Origin: an uncultured Eubacteriales bacterium
Lineage (GTDB): Bacteria; Bacillota; Clostridia; Christensenellales; Borkfalkiaceae
Direction: 5' to 3'
DNA: 12,875 bases
Assembly: GCA_900545325.1 (NCBI GenBank)
Contig: UQZE01000052.1
Location: 1-12,875 of the forward strand
Position numbers and translations under genes: made by a program. Below the pieces are notes generated by a model that worked only from the letters and a program-made list of their open reading frames with translations, ran no database searches and had not been told where the DNA came from. Below are positions 1 to 6,632 of this stretch, piece after piece; the stretch's first letter is position 1, and each line of letters starts with the position of its first letter.

Positions 1-14
1 CGCTCTTCCGATCT
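1..14. other. Residual Illumina sequencing adapter at contig end
   Basis: The first 14 bases, CGCTCTTCCGATCT, are identical to the 3' end of the standard Illumina TruSeq adapter. They interrupt the reading frame of the SRPBCC gene on the minus strand. This is untrimmed library sequence, not genome, so the contig really begins at about base 15. The identity is seen directly. The artefact reading follows from the known adapter sequence and from its position exactly at the end. Confidence 0.93.
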
Positions 15-15
15 G

Positions 16-144
16 TCTATTGTTTATCACTTCGGTTTTGCTCAAATCGCTTCTCCAAGCGCCGTAATTTTCCACCCCCAAGACAAGCTCCCACACTTTA
101 TTTATCTCGCACGGAAGCACCGCTTTTATACTTGTAACCGCCAT
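16..144 (-). CDS. SRPBCC (START/polyketide-cyclase-like) family protein, N-terminal fragment
   Basis: This is the first 43 codons of a minus-strand gene whose remainder is lost at the contig end. The frame starts MAVTSIKAVLPCEINKVWEL and continues through an ENYGAWRSDLS stretch. A beta strand, then a V-W-x-L-V helix, then a Y-x-x-WRSDLS turn is the usual opening of SRPBCC ligand-binding proteins, which form a hydrophobic cavity behind a helix-grip fold. The start is supported by GAGGTG four bases upstream of the ATG. It lies 44 bp downstream of the methyltransferase stop with no terminator between, so it is probably the last visible gene of the same transcript. The ligand cannot be inferred, and no C-terminal features can be checked. 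Confidence 0.6.
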
Positions 145-188
145 TTCTCACCTCTTTTTTCCATTTTGCCTGTTTTACTTTTTTTCGT

Positions 189-1004
189 TTATTTTGCTTT
201 CCCGATATACAGCAGGTGATTGCTGTAAGCATAATATTGCGGATTTTCGCACACGCGCAAGGAAATTTCGAGATAGGTTTTGCGTACCTCTTCGTCGGAA
301 TTTTCGATTTTTGTCAGACGCGGACCCGTTAGACCTTCCTGTCCCAACAGAGCAAGTTTCTCAAAACCGAGTTCGTCAAAAAACGGCAACACTTCCAGAC
401 TATTGATAAAGGTTGCCTGCGTAAAAGCCATACCGCTCCAAGATTCGTCTCTCTCCATACGGTCAAACAGATCCATTGCGGGTTCGTGTATCAACTGTTC
501 AGGAGCTGTATCGAGATAATAGTTCAGTCCCGCTGTAAGCGTAATAAACGACGTAAACAAAATACCGTCTTTTGCAAGGTGCTTTTTTGCTTCTAAAACG
601 CATTTCTTTCTGTCCTCAACGTCGGACAAATGATAAAGCGGTCCCATGATGAGCACATTATCGAAAATCGAAAGGTCGAGAGCAGATAAATCCCGCGCAT
701 CGCAAGCATACGCTTTTACCTGTACACCATACTCTTGAAATTTCTGTTTTGCAAGTGCAATGTTGTTTTCACTCAGATCGACAAGGGTCACGTCGTACCC
801 CTGCTTGGCAAGCCACACGCTGTATCTGCCCGGACCGCCTCCGATGTCCAAAACAGTTTTCCCCCGCAGATATTTTTTCAGATAATGTTTTGCAATCTCA
901 AACTCAAAGTGGAAACCTTCCAGACGTTCCCATTCTAACTGTGCGTTTTTATTATAGTTTTCCTTCACGATCTCGGCATCGTTATTCTTCTTTTTTTTCA
1001 GCAT
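189..1004 (-). CDS. Class I SAM-dependent methyltransferase
   Basis: A 271-residue cytosolic methyltransferase with a seven-strand Rossmann core. Motif I VLDIGGGPG is at residues 51-59, the acidic end of strand 2 is in VTLVDLS (72-78, Asp76 expected to bind the ribose of SAM), and ACDARDLS (100-107) is the adenine-contact region. MGPLYHL (120-126) is the usual post-motif stretch of the methyltransferase-11/25 type. The N-terminal EWERLEGFHFEFEI segment is typical of clostridial small-molecule or natural-product-like methyltransferases whose substrates are mostly unknown. The ATG is preceded by AGAGGAAAG, a good ribosome site. It lies 31 bp downstream of the flavodoxin gene and 44 bp upstream of the SRPBCC gene, suggesting one transcript. 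The substrate is unassigned. Confidence 0.85.
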   Translation of the reverse strand: MLKKKKNNDAEIVKENYNKNAQLEWERLEGFHFEFEIAKHYLKKYLRGKTVLDIGGGPGRYSVWLAKQGYDVTLVDLSENNIALAKQKFQEYGVQVKAYACDARDLSALDLSIFDNVLIMGPLYHLSDVEDRKKCVLEAKKHLAKDGILFTSFITLTAGLNYYLDTAPEQLIHEPAMDLFDRMERDESWSGMAFTQATFINSLEVLPFFDELGFEKLALLGQEGLTGPRLTKIENSDEEVRKTYLEISLRVCENPQYYAYSNHLLYIGKAK

Positions 1005-1035
1005 ACACTTTCCTCTTTACCATTTTAGAACCTAC

Positions 1036-1479
1036 TTACTTTTTTATCTGCAAATTTTTAATAAATAACGAATAATTTGCAAAATCATTTTCATTGGGGT
1101 GCTTTTTTGCAAGCCCACCAATTAGCTTCCATGGACCGTATGTATCAAAACCTTTGCATGAAAAAGTATCTATCACGCTCAGACCTAAATCCGTCAGCTC
1201 TTTTTTAATTTTTTTGCCATATTTCTTGCTTCCGCTTCCGCTTGTATAAACCAAAAAGATATTTTTTAGCTTACTCTGATTTGTTTTTATAAAACGAATC
1301 AATTTGCCATGCAGTTTTCCCATATATATGCCGGAAGCAAATCCTATCAGATCATAATCACCCAGTTTTATATCTTCTGACTTACAGAGATCAAAATTGT
1401 CAGTAGTATCAACATACGAAATCAATTTTTCTGTGTTTTTATGATGGACTGAACAATATATTACTGCAATCCTATTCAT
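1036..1479 (-). CDS. Flavodoxin-like FMN-binding protein
   Basis: A 147-residue protein of flavodoxin fold. The first strand and phosphate loop are IAVIYCSVHHKNTEKL (residues 4-19), a clostridial variant of the T-x-T-G-x-T FMN loop. FASGIYMGKLHG (47-58) and YTSGSGSKKYG (78-88) fall where the second and third FMN-contact loops belong. It probably carries electrons or acts as a small flavin reductase in the cytosol. The ATG at 1479 is chosen over an in-frame one at 1524 because AAGGAG sits eight bases before it and the upstream ATG lies between the promoter and that site. The gene is AT-rich (about 35% G+C in 240 counted bases) and is the first of a flavodoxin, methyltransferase, SRPBCC series. 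The redox partner is unknown. Confidence 0.8.
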   Translation of the reverse strand: MNRIAVIYCSVHHKNTEKLISYVDTTDNFDLCKSEDIKLGDYDLIGFASGIYMGKLHGKLIRFIKTNQSKLKNIFLVYTSGSGSKKYGKKIKKELTDLGLSVIDTFSCKGFDTYGPWKLIGGLAKKHPNENDFANYSLFIKNLQIKK

Positions 1480-1515
1480 AATGACCACTCCTTTTTGAGC
1501 TTTGATTTTTCCTAT

Positions 1516-1544
1516 ATTATACATAAAAAAAGATAAAAGAGCAA
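1516..1544 (-). promoter_or_regulatory. Sigma-A-type promoter for the flavodoxin gene
   Basis: Read on the minus strand: TTGCTC (1539-1544), a 17-base spacer, then a perfect TATAAT (1516-1521). The predicted transcript start is near 1509, about 30 bases before the ATG at 1479. The position also argues against the longer 1524 start, which would lie within the promoter. Confidence 0.75.
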
Positions 1545-1711
1545 GTAACCACCCCCTTTTTCTCTATTATATGATTGATACGCCTTGGCATCATATAAAG
1601 TTTATAGCAATTGAAATGACAAGTTTTACAATTCTGAATTGTGTTATATATTCTTTTTCGATGAAATTAGCCTACAAGCATAGATTTTTTTGAGTTCTTA
1701 TTTTTTTAATT

Positions 1712-1740
1712 AAAAAAGCGCAAGATTTTCTTGCGCTTTT
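1712..1740 (-). terminator. Rho-independent terminator after rlmD
   Basis: An 11-bp perfect stem, AAAAGCGCAAG (1714-1724) paired with CTTGCGCTTTT (1730-1740), has a five-base loop. It starts 6 bp past the rlmD stop. On the minus strand the stem runs into a T tract, so it should end the trpS-rlmD operon. The plus strand also has T residues after the stem, but no plus-strand gene precedes it. Confidence 0.9.
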
Positions 1741-1745
1741 CCTTA

Positions 1746-3464
1746 TTATATTATTTCAAAATGTGCCAGAGTCTCTTTGATAGCCAAAACCATTTTTTCA
1801 GTCGGATGCGATCTCGGACGTTTTAACTCTTCGACTGCGTTAGGAGCATCATACATTGGCAACCCCAAATTACGCTTGACCTCCGCGATATATGCCGTAT
1901 GCACCTTGAAGCCATAGTTTTCTTCAACATAATTTTGGATATCCTTATATGTCGTTTTAGATTTCGGCTTTCGCCCTTCGGCACGTTTCAGCGCATCTTT
2001 TAATGAAATCTTACCTTCTCCCTCGCCAAACTCGACATCAACTACGATATGACTGTCAGGCTTTTTTTTGGAAAGCAGTACCAGTGTCTCGACGTGTTTC
2101 GTCTGCGGGAAGAAGTCGTACGGGCGTATATATTCTATCGAATAACGCGGCTCGTAAGCCTCCGCCTTTACGACCTCGCCGTCCCGTTCGGTCAGAGAAC
2201 CGATCAGCAGCCCTACGTCGCGCGCGAGCGTAGCAGGGTTGCACGAAACGTATACGATCTTATCCGCCTCCGCCCGCAGAGCCGCGCCGATCACGGACGC
2301 GTCCGCGCCTTTGCGGGGCGGATCCAGAATCAGCGTGATCTTTCCGAATTTTTCTTTCAATTCCGGTATGAGCGAGGGAAGGACTTCCTCGCATTTACCG
2401 CAGATGTTTTCCATTTTTTCCGTCAGATGATTGCGCTTTGCCAAAGAGTCCGCACAGCGCACGGCCTCGGGCACGATCTCCACCCCGTAAACTTTTTTCG
2501 CTTTCTGCGCCAGCATGGCGGTCATCAATCCCGCGCCGCTGAACGCGTCTACCACGACGGAATTTTCATCGGGAGCGGCGAGCTCCACCACCTTTTTATA
2601 GAGCTTTTCGCTCATTTCCGCATTGACCTGCAGAAAACTTTGCACGCCGAATTCGTATTGCAGTTTGCCGACCGACGCCACGTAGAAGGCGCTTCCGCCT
2701 ATCAGACGGAAAGTTTTGCCGAACACCACGTTGGTCCGCGCGTCGTTCACGTTCAGATAAAGCGTTATATTTTCAAACTTTTCTTTCAGTTTTCCGTAAA
2801 GCTCGTCTGCTCCGGCTATCTTCTCTTTCAGGCATACCATCGTAACGATAAATTTATCTTCCACGGCGCGGACGACAATGTGTCTGAGGTCGCCCGTATG
2901 CCGCTCTTCATCATAGCCCTTGACGCGATACTTGTTTATGTAATCGTTGAATACGGCGATAATCGTTTCCGCCCATTCCGGGTGGATTGCGCAGCGGTCG
3001 GTCCTGATCGCGCGGTGGGTGTTCTCGGCATAAAATCCGATCACCGTTTCGCCGTCCTTTTCCACGACGGGGATCTGCAATTTGTTTCTGTAACCGTACG
3101 GGCTGTCGGCGCGCACGGTCGGCTGAACGTCTGCGGACAGCCCCGCTATTTTCAAAAAACAGTCGGCCACCGTCTTTCTCTTCATTTTCAGCTGCTCGGT
3201 ATATTTGATATGCTGCAGCTGACATCCGCCGCACCGCCTGAACAGCGGACAAACGGGTTTGACGCGTTCTTCCGCGGGCACAAGCACTTCCGTAACCTTG
3301 CCGAAAGCGATATTTTTTTTGACCTTAAGCACCTTATAACGGACTTTTTCGCCTAAAAAAGCAAAGGGAAGAAAAATGACACATCCTTCTTCCTTGACAA
3401 GTCCTTCGCCGTTTGCTCCGACGGCGGTTATTAAAGATATCCTTTCTTCGTTTTTATTTATCAT
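1746..3464 (-). CDS. rlmD: 23S rRNA (uracil-1939-C5)-methyltransferase RlmD/RumA family, with C-terminal extension
   Basis: A 572-residue RNA m5U methyltransferase. The TRAM domain occupies about residues 8-62. The 4Fe-4S ligands are Cys72, Cys78, Cys81 (in CPLFRRCGGC) and Cys158. SAM motif VVVDAFSGAG spans 303-312, DPPRKG is at 381-386, and the catalytic cysteine is Cys408 in YVSCNP. The core ends near residue 466, after HVETLVLLSKK. About 105 further residues follow, containing TTYKDIQNYVEENYGFKVHT (504-523); similar extensions are known on clostridial RlmD proteins and probably add an RNA- or protein-binding helical domain. The ATG comes three bases after the upstream TAA with no good ribosome site, so translation is likely coupled. 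In Bacillota related enzymes (RlmCD) can modify both U747 and U1939, so the exact target uridine is not settled. Confidence 0.88.
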   Translation of the reverse strand: MINKNEERISLITAVGANGEGLVKEEGCVIFLPFAFLGEKVRYKVLKVKKNIAFGKVTEVLVPAEERVKPVCPLFRRCGGCQLQHIKYTEQLKMKRKTVADCFLKIAGLSADVQPTVRADSPYGYRNKLQIPVVEKDGETVIGFYAENTHRAIRTDRCAIHPEWAETIIAVFNDYINKYRVKGYDEERHTGDLRHIVVRAVEDKFIVTMVCLKEKIAGADELYGKLKEKFENITLYLNVNDARTNVVFGKTFRLIGGSAFYVASVGKLQYEFGVQSFLQVNAEMSEKLYKKVVELAAPDENSVVVDAFSGAGLMTAMLAQKAKKVYGVEIVPEAVRCADSLAKRNHLTEKMENICGKCEEVLPSLIPELKEKFGKITLILDPPRKGADASVIGAALRAEADKIVYVSCNPATLARDVGLLIGSLTERDGEVVKAEAYEPRYSIEYIRPYDFFPQTKHVETLVLLSKKKPDSHIVVDVEFGEGEGKISLKDALKRAEGRKPKSKTTYKDIQNYVEENYGFKVHTAYIAEVKRNLGLPMYDAPNAVEELKRPRSHPTEKMVLAIKETLAHFEII

Positions 3465-3467
3465 AGG

Positions 3468-4040
3468 TTACTTTTTAATGATCCTCGACAGCACCTTGTC
3501 CACGTAGATCTGCGAAACCTGCACGAACTTATTGTAAACCAGAAAAAATACGGCCGCGACGACGGCAAATGCGATCCAGAAGATAATTTCTATATTGTTT
3601 ATGCCGCTGAAATCGAAGTCTTTTCCGAAAATATCGAAACTGAATTCTATGGGCATCTTCATGATCTCAATATAGAAAAAGACCAAAAAGACGCACACCG
3701 CGGCAAACCAGACGAATTTAATCGCAAACCACAAAGGTTTATTGAAATTTTTACTCTCCGCAATGCGGTTCACAATGGGCAAAACGCCGAAAAAGAGAAA
3801 GTACGACGGAAATACCAGCGTAAAAATATTCATGCCGCTGAATAAAAACGCGATGATGCCGCCCGCGAGAAAGGCGAGAAAACTGCCGAGTTTGGAATTT
3901 TCGTACATCGGCAGCACGATGAATACGGAGGCGACGATCACCGATATTATGTCTATAAATTCGATATAAGCGCCCAGCGTGAGAAACAGCGCGACAAACG
4001 CCGCGGAGATCGCCGACAGCGCAATAACGCGGCTTTTCAT
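3468..4040 (-). CDS. Six-helix integral membrane protein of unknown function
   Basis: A 190-residue, very hydrophobic protein that I do not recognise. Likely membrane segments are at about 5-25, 28-46, 51-71, 72-92, 104-125 and 151-170, with a Lys-rich C-terminal tail (VDKVLSRIIKK) expected in the cytoplasm. A short acidic/aromatic loop at about 131-148 separates helices five and six. Six short helices and an Ala/Ser-rich first helix are reminiscent of ECF-transporter S components, but no family motif supports that. Its ATG follows the stop codon of the J-like gene directly (TAA then ATG) with no Shine-Dalgarno, so its synthesis probably depends on ribosomes finishing the upstream gene. This implies matched amounts and perhaps a physical link with the Cys-rich J-like protein. 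Confidence 0.7.
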   Translation of the reverse strand: MKSRVIALSAISAAFVALFLTLGAYIEFIDIISVIVASVFIVLPMYENSKLGSFLAFLAGGIIAFLFSGMNIFTLVFPSYFLFFGVLPIVNRIAESKNFNKPLWFAIKFVWFAAVCVFLVFFYIEIMKMPIEFSFDIFGKDFDFSGINNIEIIFWIAFAVVAAVFFLVYNKFVQVSQIYVDKVLSRIIKK

Positions 4041-4649
4041 TTATCTGCAGCAGCAGCTGCAAAGCATATCCATGCAGCAGAGCGTCGTGCAGAAATTCAT
4101 CATCGAAGAACATGCGTCGCCGCCCATCTGCCTTTCGCCGGCCGACTGCTGTTCCCTGCTGAAATCGGTATTTCCCGACTTGAACTGCTTTTCGGTGAAC
4201 TCGATTTTTTCTTTCAGCTTGGTATAAGCCGTGCTGTACTTGCTGTTGGTCGGCTCCATGTTCATGGCGATCTCAAGCTGTTTTTTGCTCTCGTTCGTCC
4301 AGTTCTTTTTATAGAAAATGACCGACTGCAGGTAATGCCATTCGGCGTTTCTGTCGTTATAATTGTCGAGCTTATCCTGCGCCTCGTTGATCTTGCCGTC
4401 CTTCAGAAACGCTTCGACTTCGGAAAAATCGTAAACGTGGTCTTCCGCGCTCTTGGTCTGTTCGCGCACGGCCTTGATCTCCGCGTAGGCGGTTTCCACC
4501 TGCGTGAGCTTTTTCGCCGCCTCGTTGCCGACTTCGCCCTCCATGAAACGTTCTTCCCTCAATCTGGCTTTCAGTTCCCTGTAAGCCTTTTCTATCTCTT
4601 CGTTGGTCGCATTTTCGCTGACGCCGAGTATCTTATAATTTTCCTGCAT
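4041..4649 (-). CDS. HPD-less J-domain-like, TPR-like protein with cysteine-string C terminus
   Basis: A 202-residue protein in three parts. Residues 4-60 match a J domain in outline (YKILGVSENATNEEIEKAYREL, then an AYAEI closing helix). However, the HPD tripeptide needed to stimulate DnaK is absent; the loop reads LREERFMEGEVGN. Residues 76-150 form a TPR-like helical repeat (GKINEAQDKL, then AEWHYLQSVIFYKKNWTNES). The last 23 residues hold all eight cysteines of the protein (180, 187, 191, 192, 197, 199, 200, 201) and end CSCCCR. The ATG has AAGGAG upstream and lies 13 bp after the DUF5685 stop; its own stop abuts the membrane-protein ATG. It likely acts as an adaptor, perhaps membrane-bound through modified cysteines or metal-binding. 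It should not work as a classical DnaK co-chaperone. Confidence 0.75.
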   Translation of the reverse strand: MQENYKILGVSENATNEEIEKAYRELKARLREERFMEGEVGNEAAKKLTQVETAYAEIKAVREQTKSAEDHVYDFSEVEAFLKDGKINEAQDKLDNYNDRNAEWHYLQSVIFYKKNWTNESKKQLEIAMNMEPTNSKYSTAYTKLKEKIEFTEKQFKSGNTDFSREQQSAGERQMGGDACSSMMNFCTTLCCMDMLCSCCCR

Positions 4650-4662
4650 AAAAACTCCTTAT

Positions 4663-5532
4663 TTACATTATCCGACTTTTCTTTTTAACTTTGGTTTCGG
4701 TCATCACCTGTTTGGTTTTGACGCCCAGACCGCGGTACAGAATATTGTCCGTCAAATCGTGGTTGAAAGTATATTCAAGCGCTTTCGCGTCCGCAGCGAT
4801 CTGCTGAAGAATGGTGCCGAACGCGTATTCCAACTCCTTTTCGTACGCTTTGCAAAGTTCTTCCTTGCCTTTTGCTTCGGGATATGCGTTGACGAAAGGA
4901 TTAAAACTCTTTTTCTTTTTATCCTTGTCGAAGTCGTCCAACGCGTCGATCAAATAAATCCACTTGCCGAGATTATAACCGAGATCGAGCGCGGTCTCCG
5001 TCGCCTTTTCCCGCAGCAGTTCGGCGGCGATCTCCTTGATCATATTGCCGAACGGATCGGCCGCCATATCCAGGCTGTCGCCGTTTTTCTTTTCGTATTC
5101 CACGAGCTTTTTATAGTTTCTGTTCACGATAGCGTCGAATTCCGGTTCCGCCGCCCGCGCCCGTTTATACGATTTTCTTAAAAAAGCCTGTTTGCCCCTG
5201 CCGCGGCGGTCGTCCTCCATGTCGTCGCGTACTTTATAGTAGGCGAGTATCACGTTCAGACAGGCGACGCGGTCGGTAAGATCGTCCCTCTTCGCTATGG
5301 GACGGGGCACAAGCCAGTGCAGCACGCACCGTTTTTTCTCTATTTTGATATCGACGTTCAAAAGATTATGAAAGAGCGCCGAAAGGAAGGTAAGATCGTA
5401 GGTCAAAGAAAACCTTCCGCATTGTCCGCACTTTCCCCCTATGCTCTTGCACAGCCCGCAGTACATGGACTTGTAGAGCATGGAATCCTTTATATACAGA
5501 TTGGGCAAATCCGTCCTGATATATCCGAACAT
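4663..5532 (-). CDS. DUF5685-like protein with Cys cluster and Asp-rich motifs
   Basis: A 289-residue, largely helical soluble protein resembling the DUF5685 family, which has no established function. The N terminus MFGYIRTDLPNLYIKDSM is followed by YCGLCKSIGGKCGQC (residues 24-38), a CxxC-x6-CxxC cluster able to bind zinc or iron. Two acidic helices stand out: DDMEDD (103-108), which fits the DDxxD pattern of class I isoprenoid synthases, and IYLIDALDDF (192-201) after a LGYNLGKW helix. The latter resembles the second Asp-rich helix of those enzymes. A basic tail (KVKKKSRIM) ends the protein. The ATG directly follows the trpS TAA, and GAGG within the last trpS codons can serve as ribosome site. 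The family name is from memory; the isoprenoid-synthase resemblance is my inference. Confidence 0.75.
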   Translation of the reverse strand: MFGYIRTDLPNLYIKDSMLYKSMYCGLCKSIGGKCGQCGRFSLTYDLTFLSALFHNLLNVDIKIEKKRCVLHWLVPRPIAKRDDLTDRVACLNVILAYYKVRDDMEDDRRGRGKQAFLRKSYKRARAAEPEFDAIVNRNYKKLVEYEKKNGDSLDMAADPFGNMIKEIAAELLREKATETALDLGYNLGKWIYLIDALDDFDKDKKKKSFNPFVNAYPEAKGKEELCKAYEKELEYAFGTILQQIAADAKALEYTFNHDLTDNILYRGLGVKTKQVMTETKVKKKSRIM

Positions 5533-6537
5533 TTATATCCTCGCTCTCGGCAGCAGACCGACTTTTTTATAAACCTTTCTCAAGGTCTTGTTTGCGATAT
5601 ACTCGGCTTTTGCCGCTCCCTCTGCAAGCAGTTTATCGATATAGCCTTTGTCGGCGAGCAGCCTGTTCTTCTCCGCCCTTATGGGCTCTATGCCCGCGGC
5701 GACGGCCTCGCCTACGCGCAGTTTGAAATCCGCGTAGCCCGCGCCCTCGAACTCCCTTTCCGCATCCTCAACGCTCTTGTCGGCAAAAAGCGAATAAATA
5801 TTGAGCAGGTTGGTGATTCCCGGTTTATCCGCGCCCCTGCGTATTTCGCTGCCGCTGTCAGTAACCGCGCGCTTGAATTTACGCATGATCGCGTCCGTAT
5901 CGTCGTCCATAGAGATAAACGCGTTCAAGTTTTCGTCGGACTTGCTCATCTTCTTGTCCGGTTCCTGCAAACTGTATATCTTTGCGCCGACTTTCCCGAT
6001 ATAGGCCTCCGGCACTTTGAAAGTTTCGCTGTAACGGTTGTTGAAGCGAATTGCCAGATCGCGCGTTAGTTCGAGGTGCTGTTTCTGATCCGCGCCGATA
6101 GGCACGACGTCCGCCTGGTACAGAAGGATATCCGCCGCCATCAGCACGGGATAATCCATCAGTCCCATATTGACGTTGTCGGCGTGTTTCAGGCTCTTAT
6201 CCTTAAACTGCGTCATGCGCGAAAGCTCCCCCGGATAAGCTATGGTATTCAATATCCACGTAAGTTCGGTATGAGCCGACACGTGCGACTGCAAAAAGAG
6301 CACCGACTTTTCGGGGTCCAGCCCGCACGCGAGATAGAGCGCCGTCAGTTCATAGGCGTTGGCGCGCAGGCGGGCGGGATCCTGTCTGACCGTGAGCGTG
6401 TGCAGGTCCGCCAGCATGAAAAGGCAGTCGTATTCGTCCTGCATGCGGCCCCAGTTGCGGATCGCCCCGAGATAATTTCCGATCGTAAGTATGCCGCTCG
6501 GCTGTATTCCGCTTAAGATGACCTTTTTCCCGTCCAT
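5533..6537 (-). CDS. trpS: Tryptophanyl-tRNA synthetase
   Basis: A 334-residue class I aminoacyl-tRNA synthetase that charges tRNA-Trp in the cytosol; the length is normal for the bacterial enzyme. The HIGH-equivalent signature is PSGILTIGN (residues 13-21), the tryptophan/ATP region is MAADILLYQADVVPIGADQK (133-152), and KMSKS is at 196-200. The start at 6537 places GKKVILSGIQPSG at the N terminus as in homologues and has GGAG 11 bases before the ATG. It is the first gene of a five-gene operon ending with rlmD. No T-box leader is possible: only about 95 bp separate it from thrC, part of which is the thrC terminator. Confidence 0.97.
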   Translation of the reverse strand: MDGKKVILSGIQPSGILTIGNYLGAIRNWGRMQDEYDCLFMLADLHTLTVRQDPARLRANAYELTALYLACGLDPEKSVLFLQSHVSAHTELTWILNTIAYPGELSRMTQFKDKSLKHADNVNMGLMDYPVLMAADILLYQADVVPIGADQKQHLELTRDLAIRFNNRYSETFKVPEAYIGKVGAKIYSLQEPDKKMSKSDENLNAFISMDDDTDAIMRKFKRAVTDSGSEIRRGADKPGITNLLNIYSLFADKSVEDAEREFEGAGYADFKLRVGEAVAAGIEPIRAEKNRLLADKGYIDKLLAEGAAKAEYIANKTLRKVYKKVGLLPRARI

Positions 6538-6556
6538 AACTTCTACTCTCCGCTAT

Positions 6557-6562
6557 TTTATA
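6557..6562 (-). promoter_or_regulatory. Candidate -10 element for the trpS operon
   Basis: Read on the minus strand, TATAAA lies 20 bases upstream of the trpS start. The expected -35 position, 17 bases further up, falls in the T tract of the thrC terminator (TTTTTT), a poor match to TTGACA. The operon needs a promoter in this short gap unless it depends on read-through from thrC, so this is the best candidate but a weak one. Confidence 0.35.
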
Positions 6563-6578
6563 CCATTTTAACACAACG

Positions 6579-6614
6579 AAAAAAAAAAAGCAATTACAAC
6601 CGCGGCAATTGCTT
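6579..6614 (-). terminator. Rho-independent terminator after thrC
   Basis: On the minus strand, AAGCAATT (6607-6614) pairs with AATTGCTT (6588-6595), and the transcript then runs through 11 T residues (6579-6589). The stem is 8 bp with an 11-base loop that is itself GC-rich. It lies 18 bp past the thrC stop and immediately upstream of the trpS promoter region. Confidence 0.85.
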
Positions 6615-6632
6615 CTTTTCTTCGCTTTATTT

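Noticed and set aside
1502..1693. Possible 63-residue plus-strand peptide in the gap before rlmD's terminator
   Set aside because: It overlaps the flavodoxin promoter, has no ribosome site and an arbitrary AT-rich composition. It looks like chance.
2049..3356. 435-codon open frame on the plus strand opposite rlmD
   Set aside because: Antisense shadow of a gene with all catalytic residues present. The composition is Arg/His/Phe-rich and there is no ribosome site.
3468..4040. ECF-transporter S component as a firm call for the membrane protein
   Set aside because: Only the helix count and a small-residue first helix agree. No substrate-specific motif or adjacent ECF module is present.
6538..6632. 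T-box or other tRNA-sensing leader before trpS
   Set aside because: Only about 95 bases are available and they hold the thrC terminator. No T-box sequence or specifier-loop structure fits.
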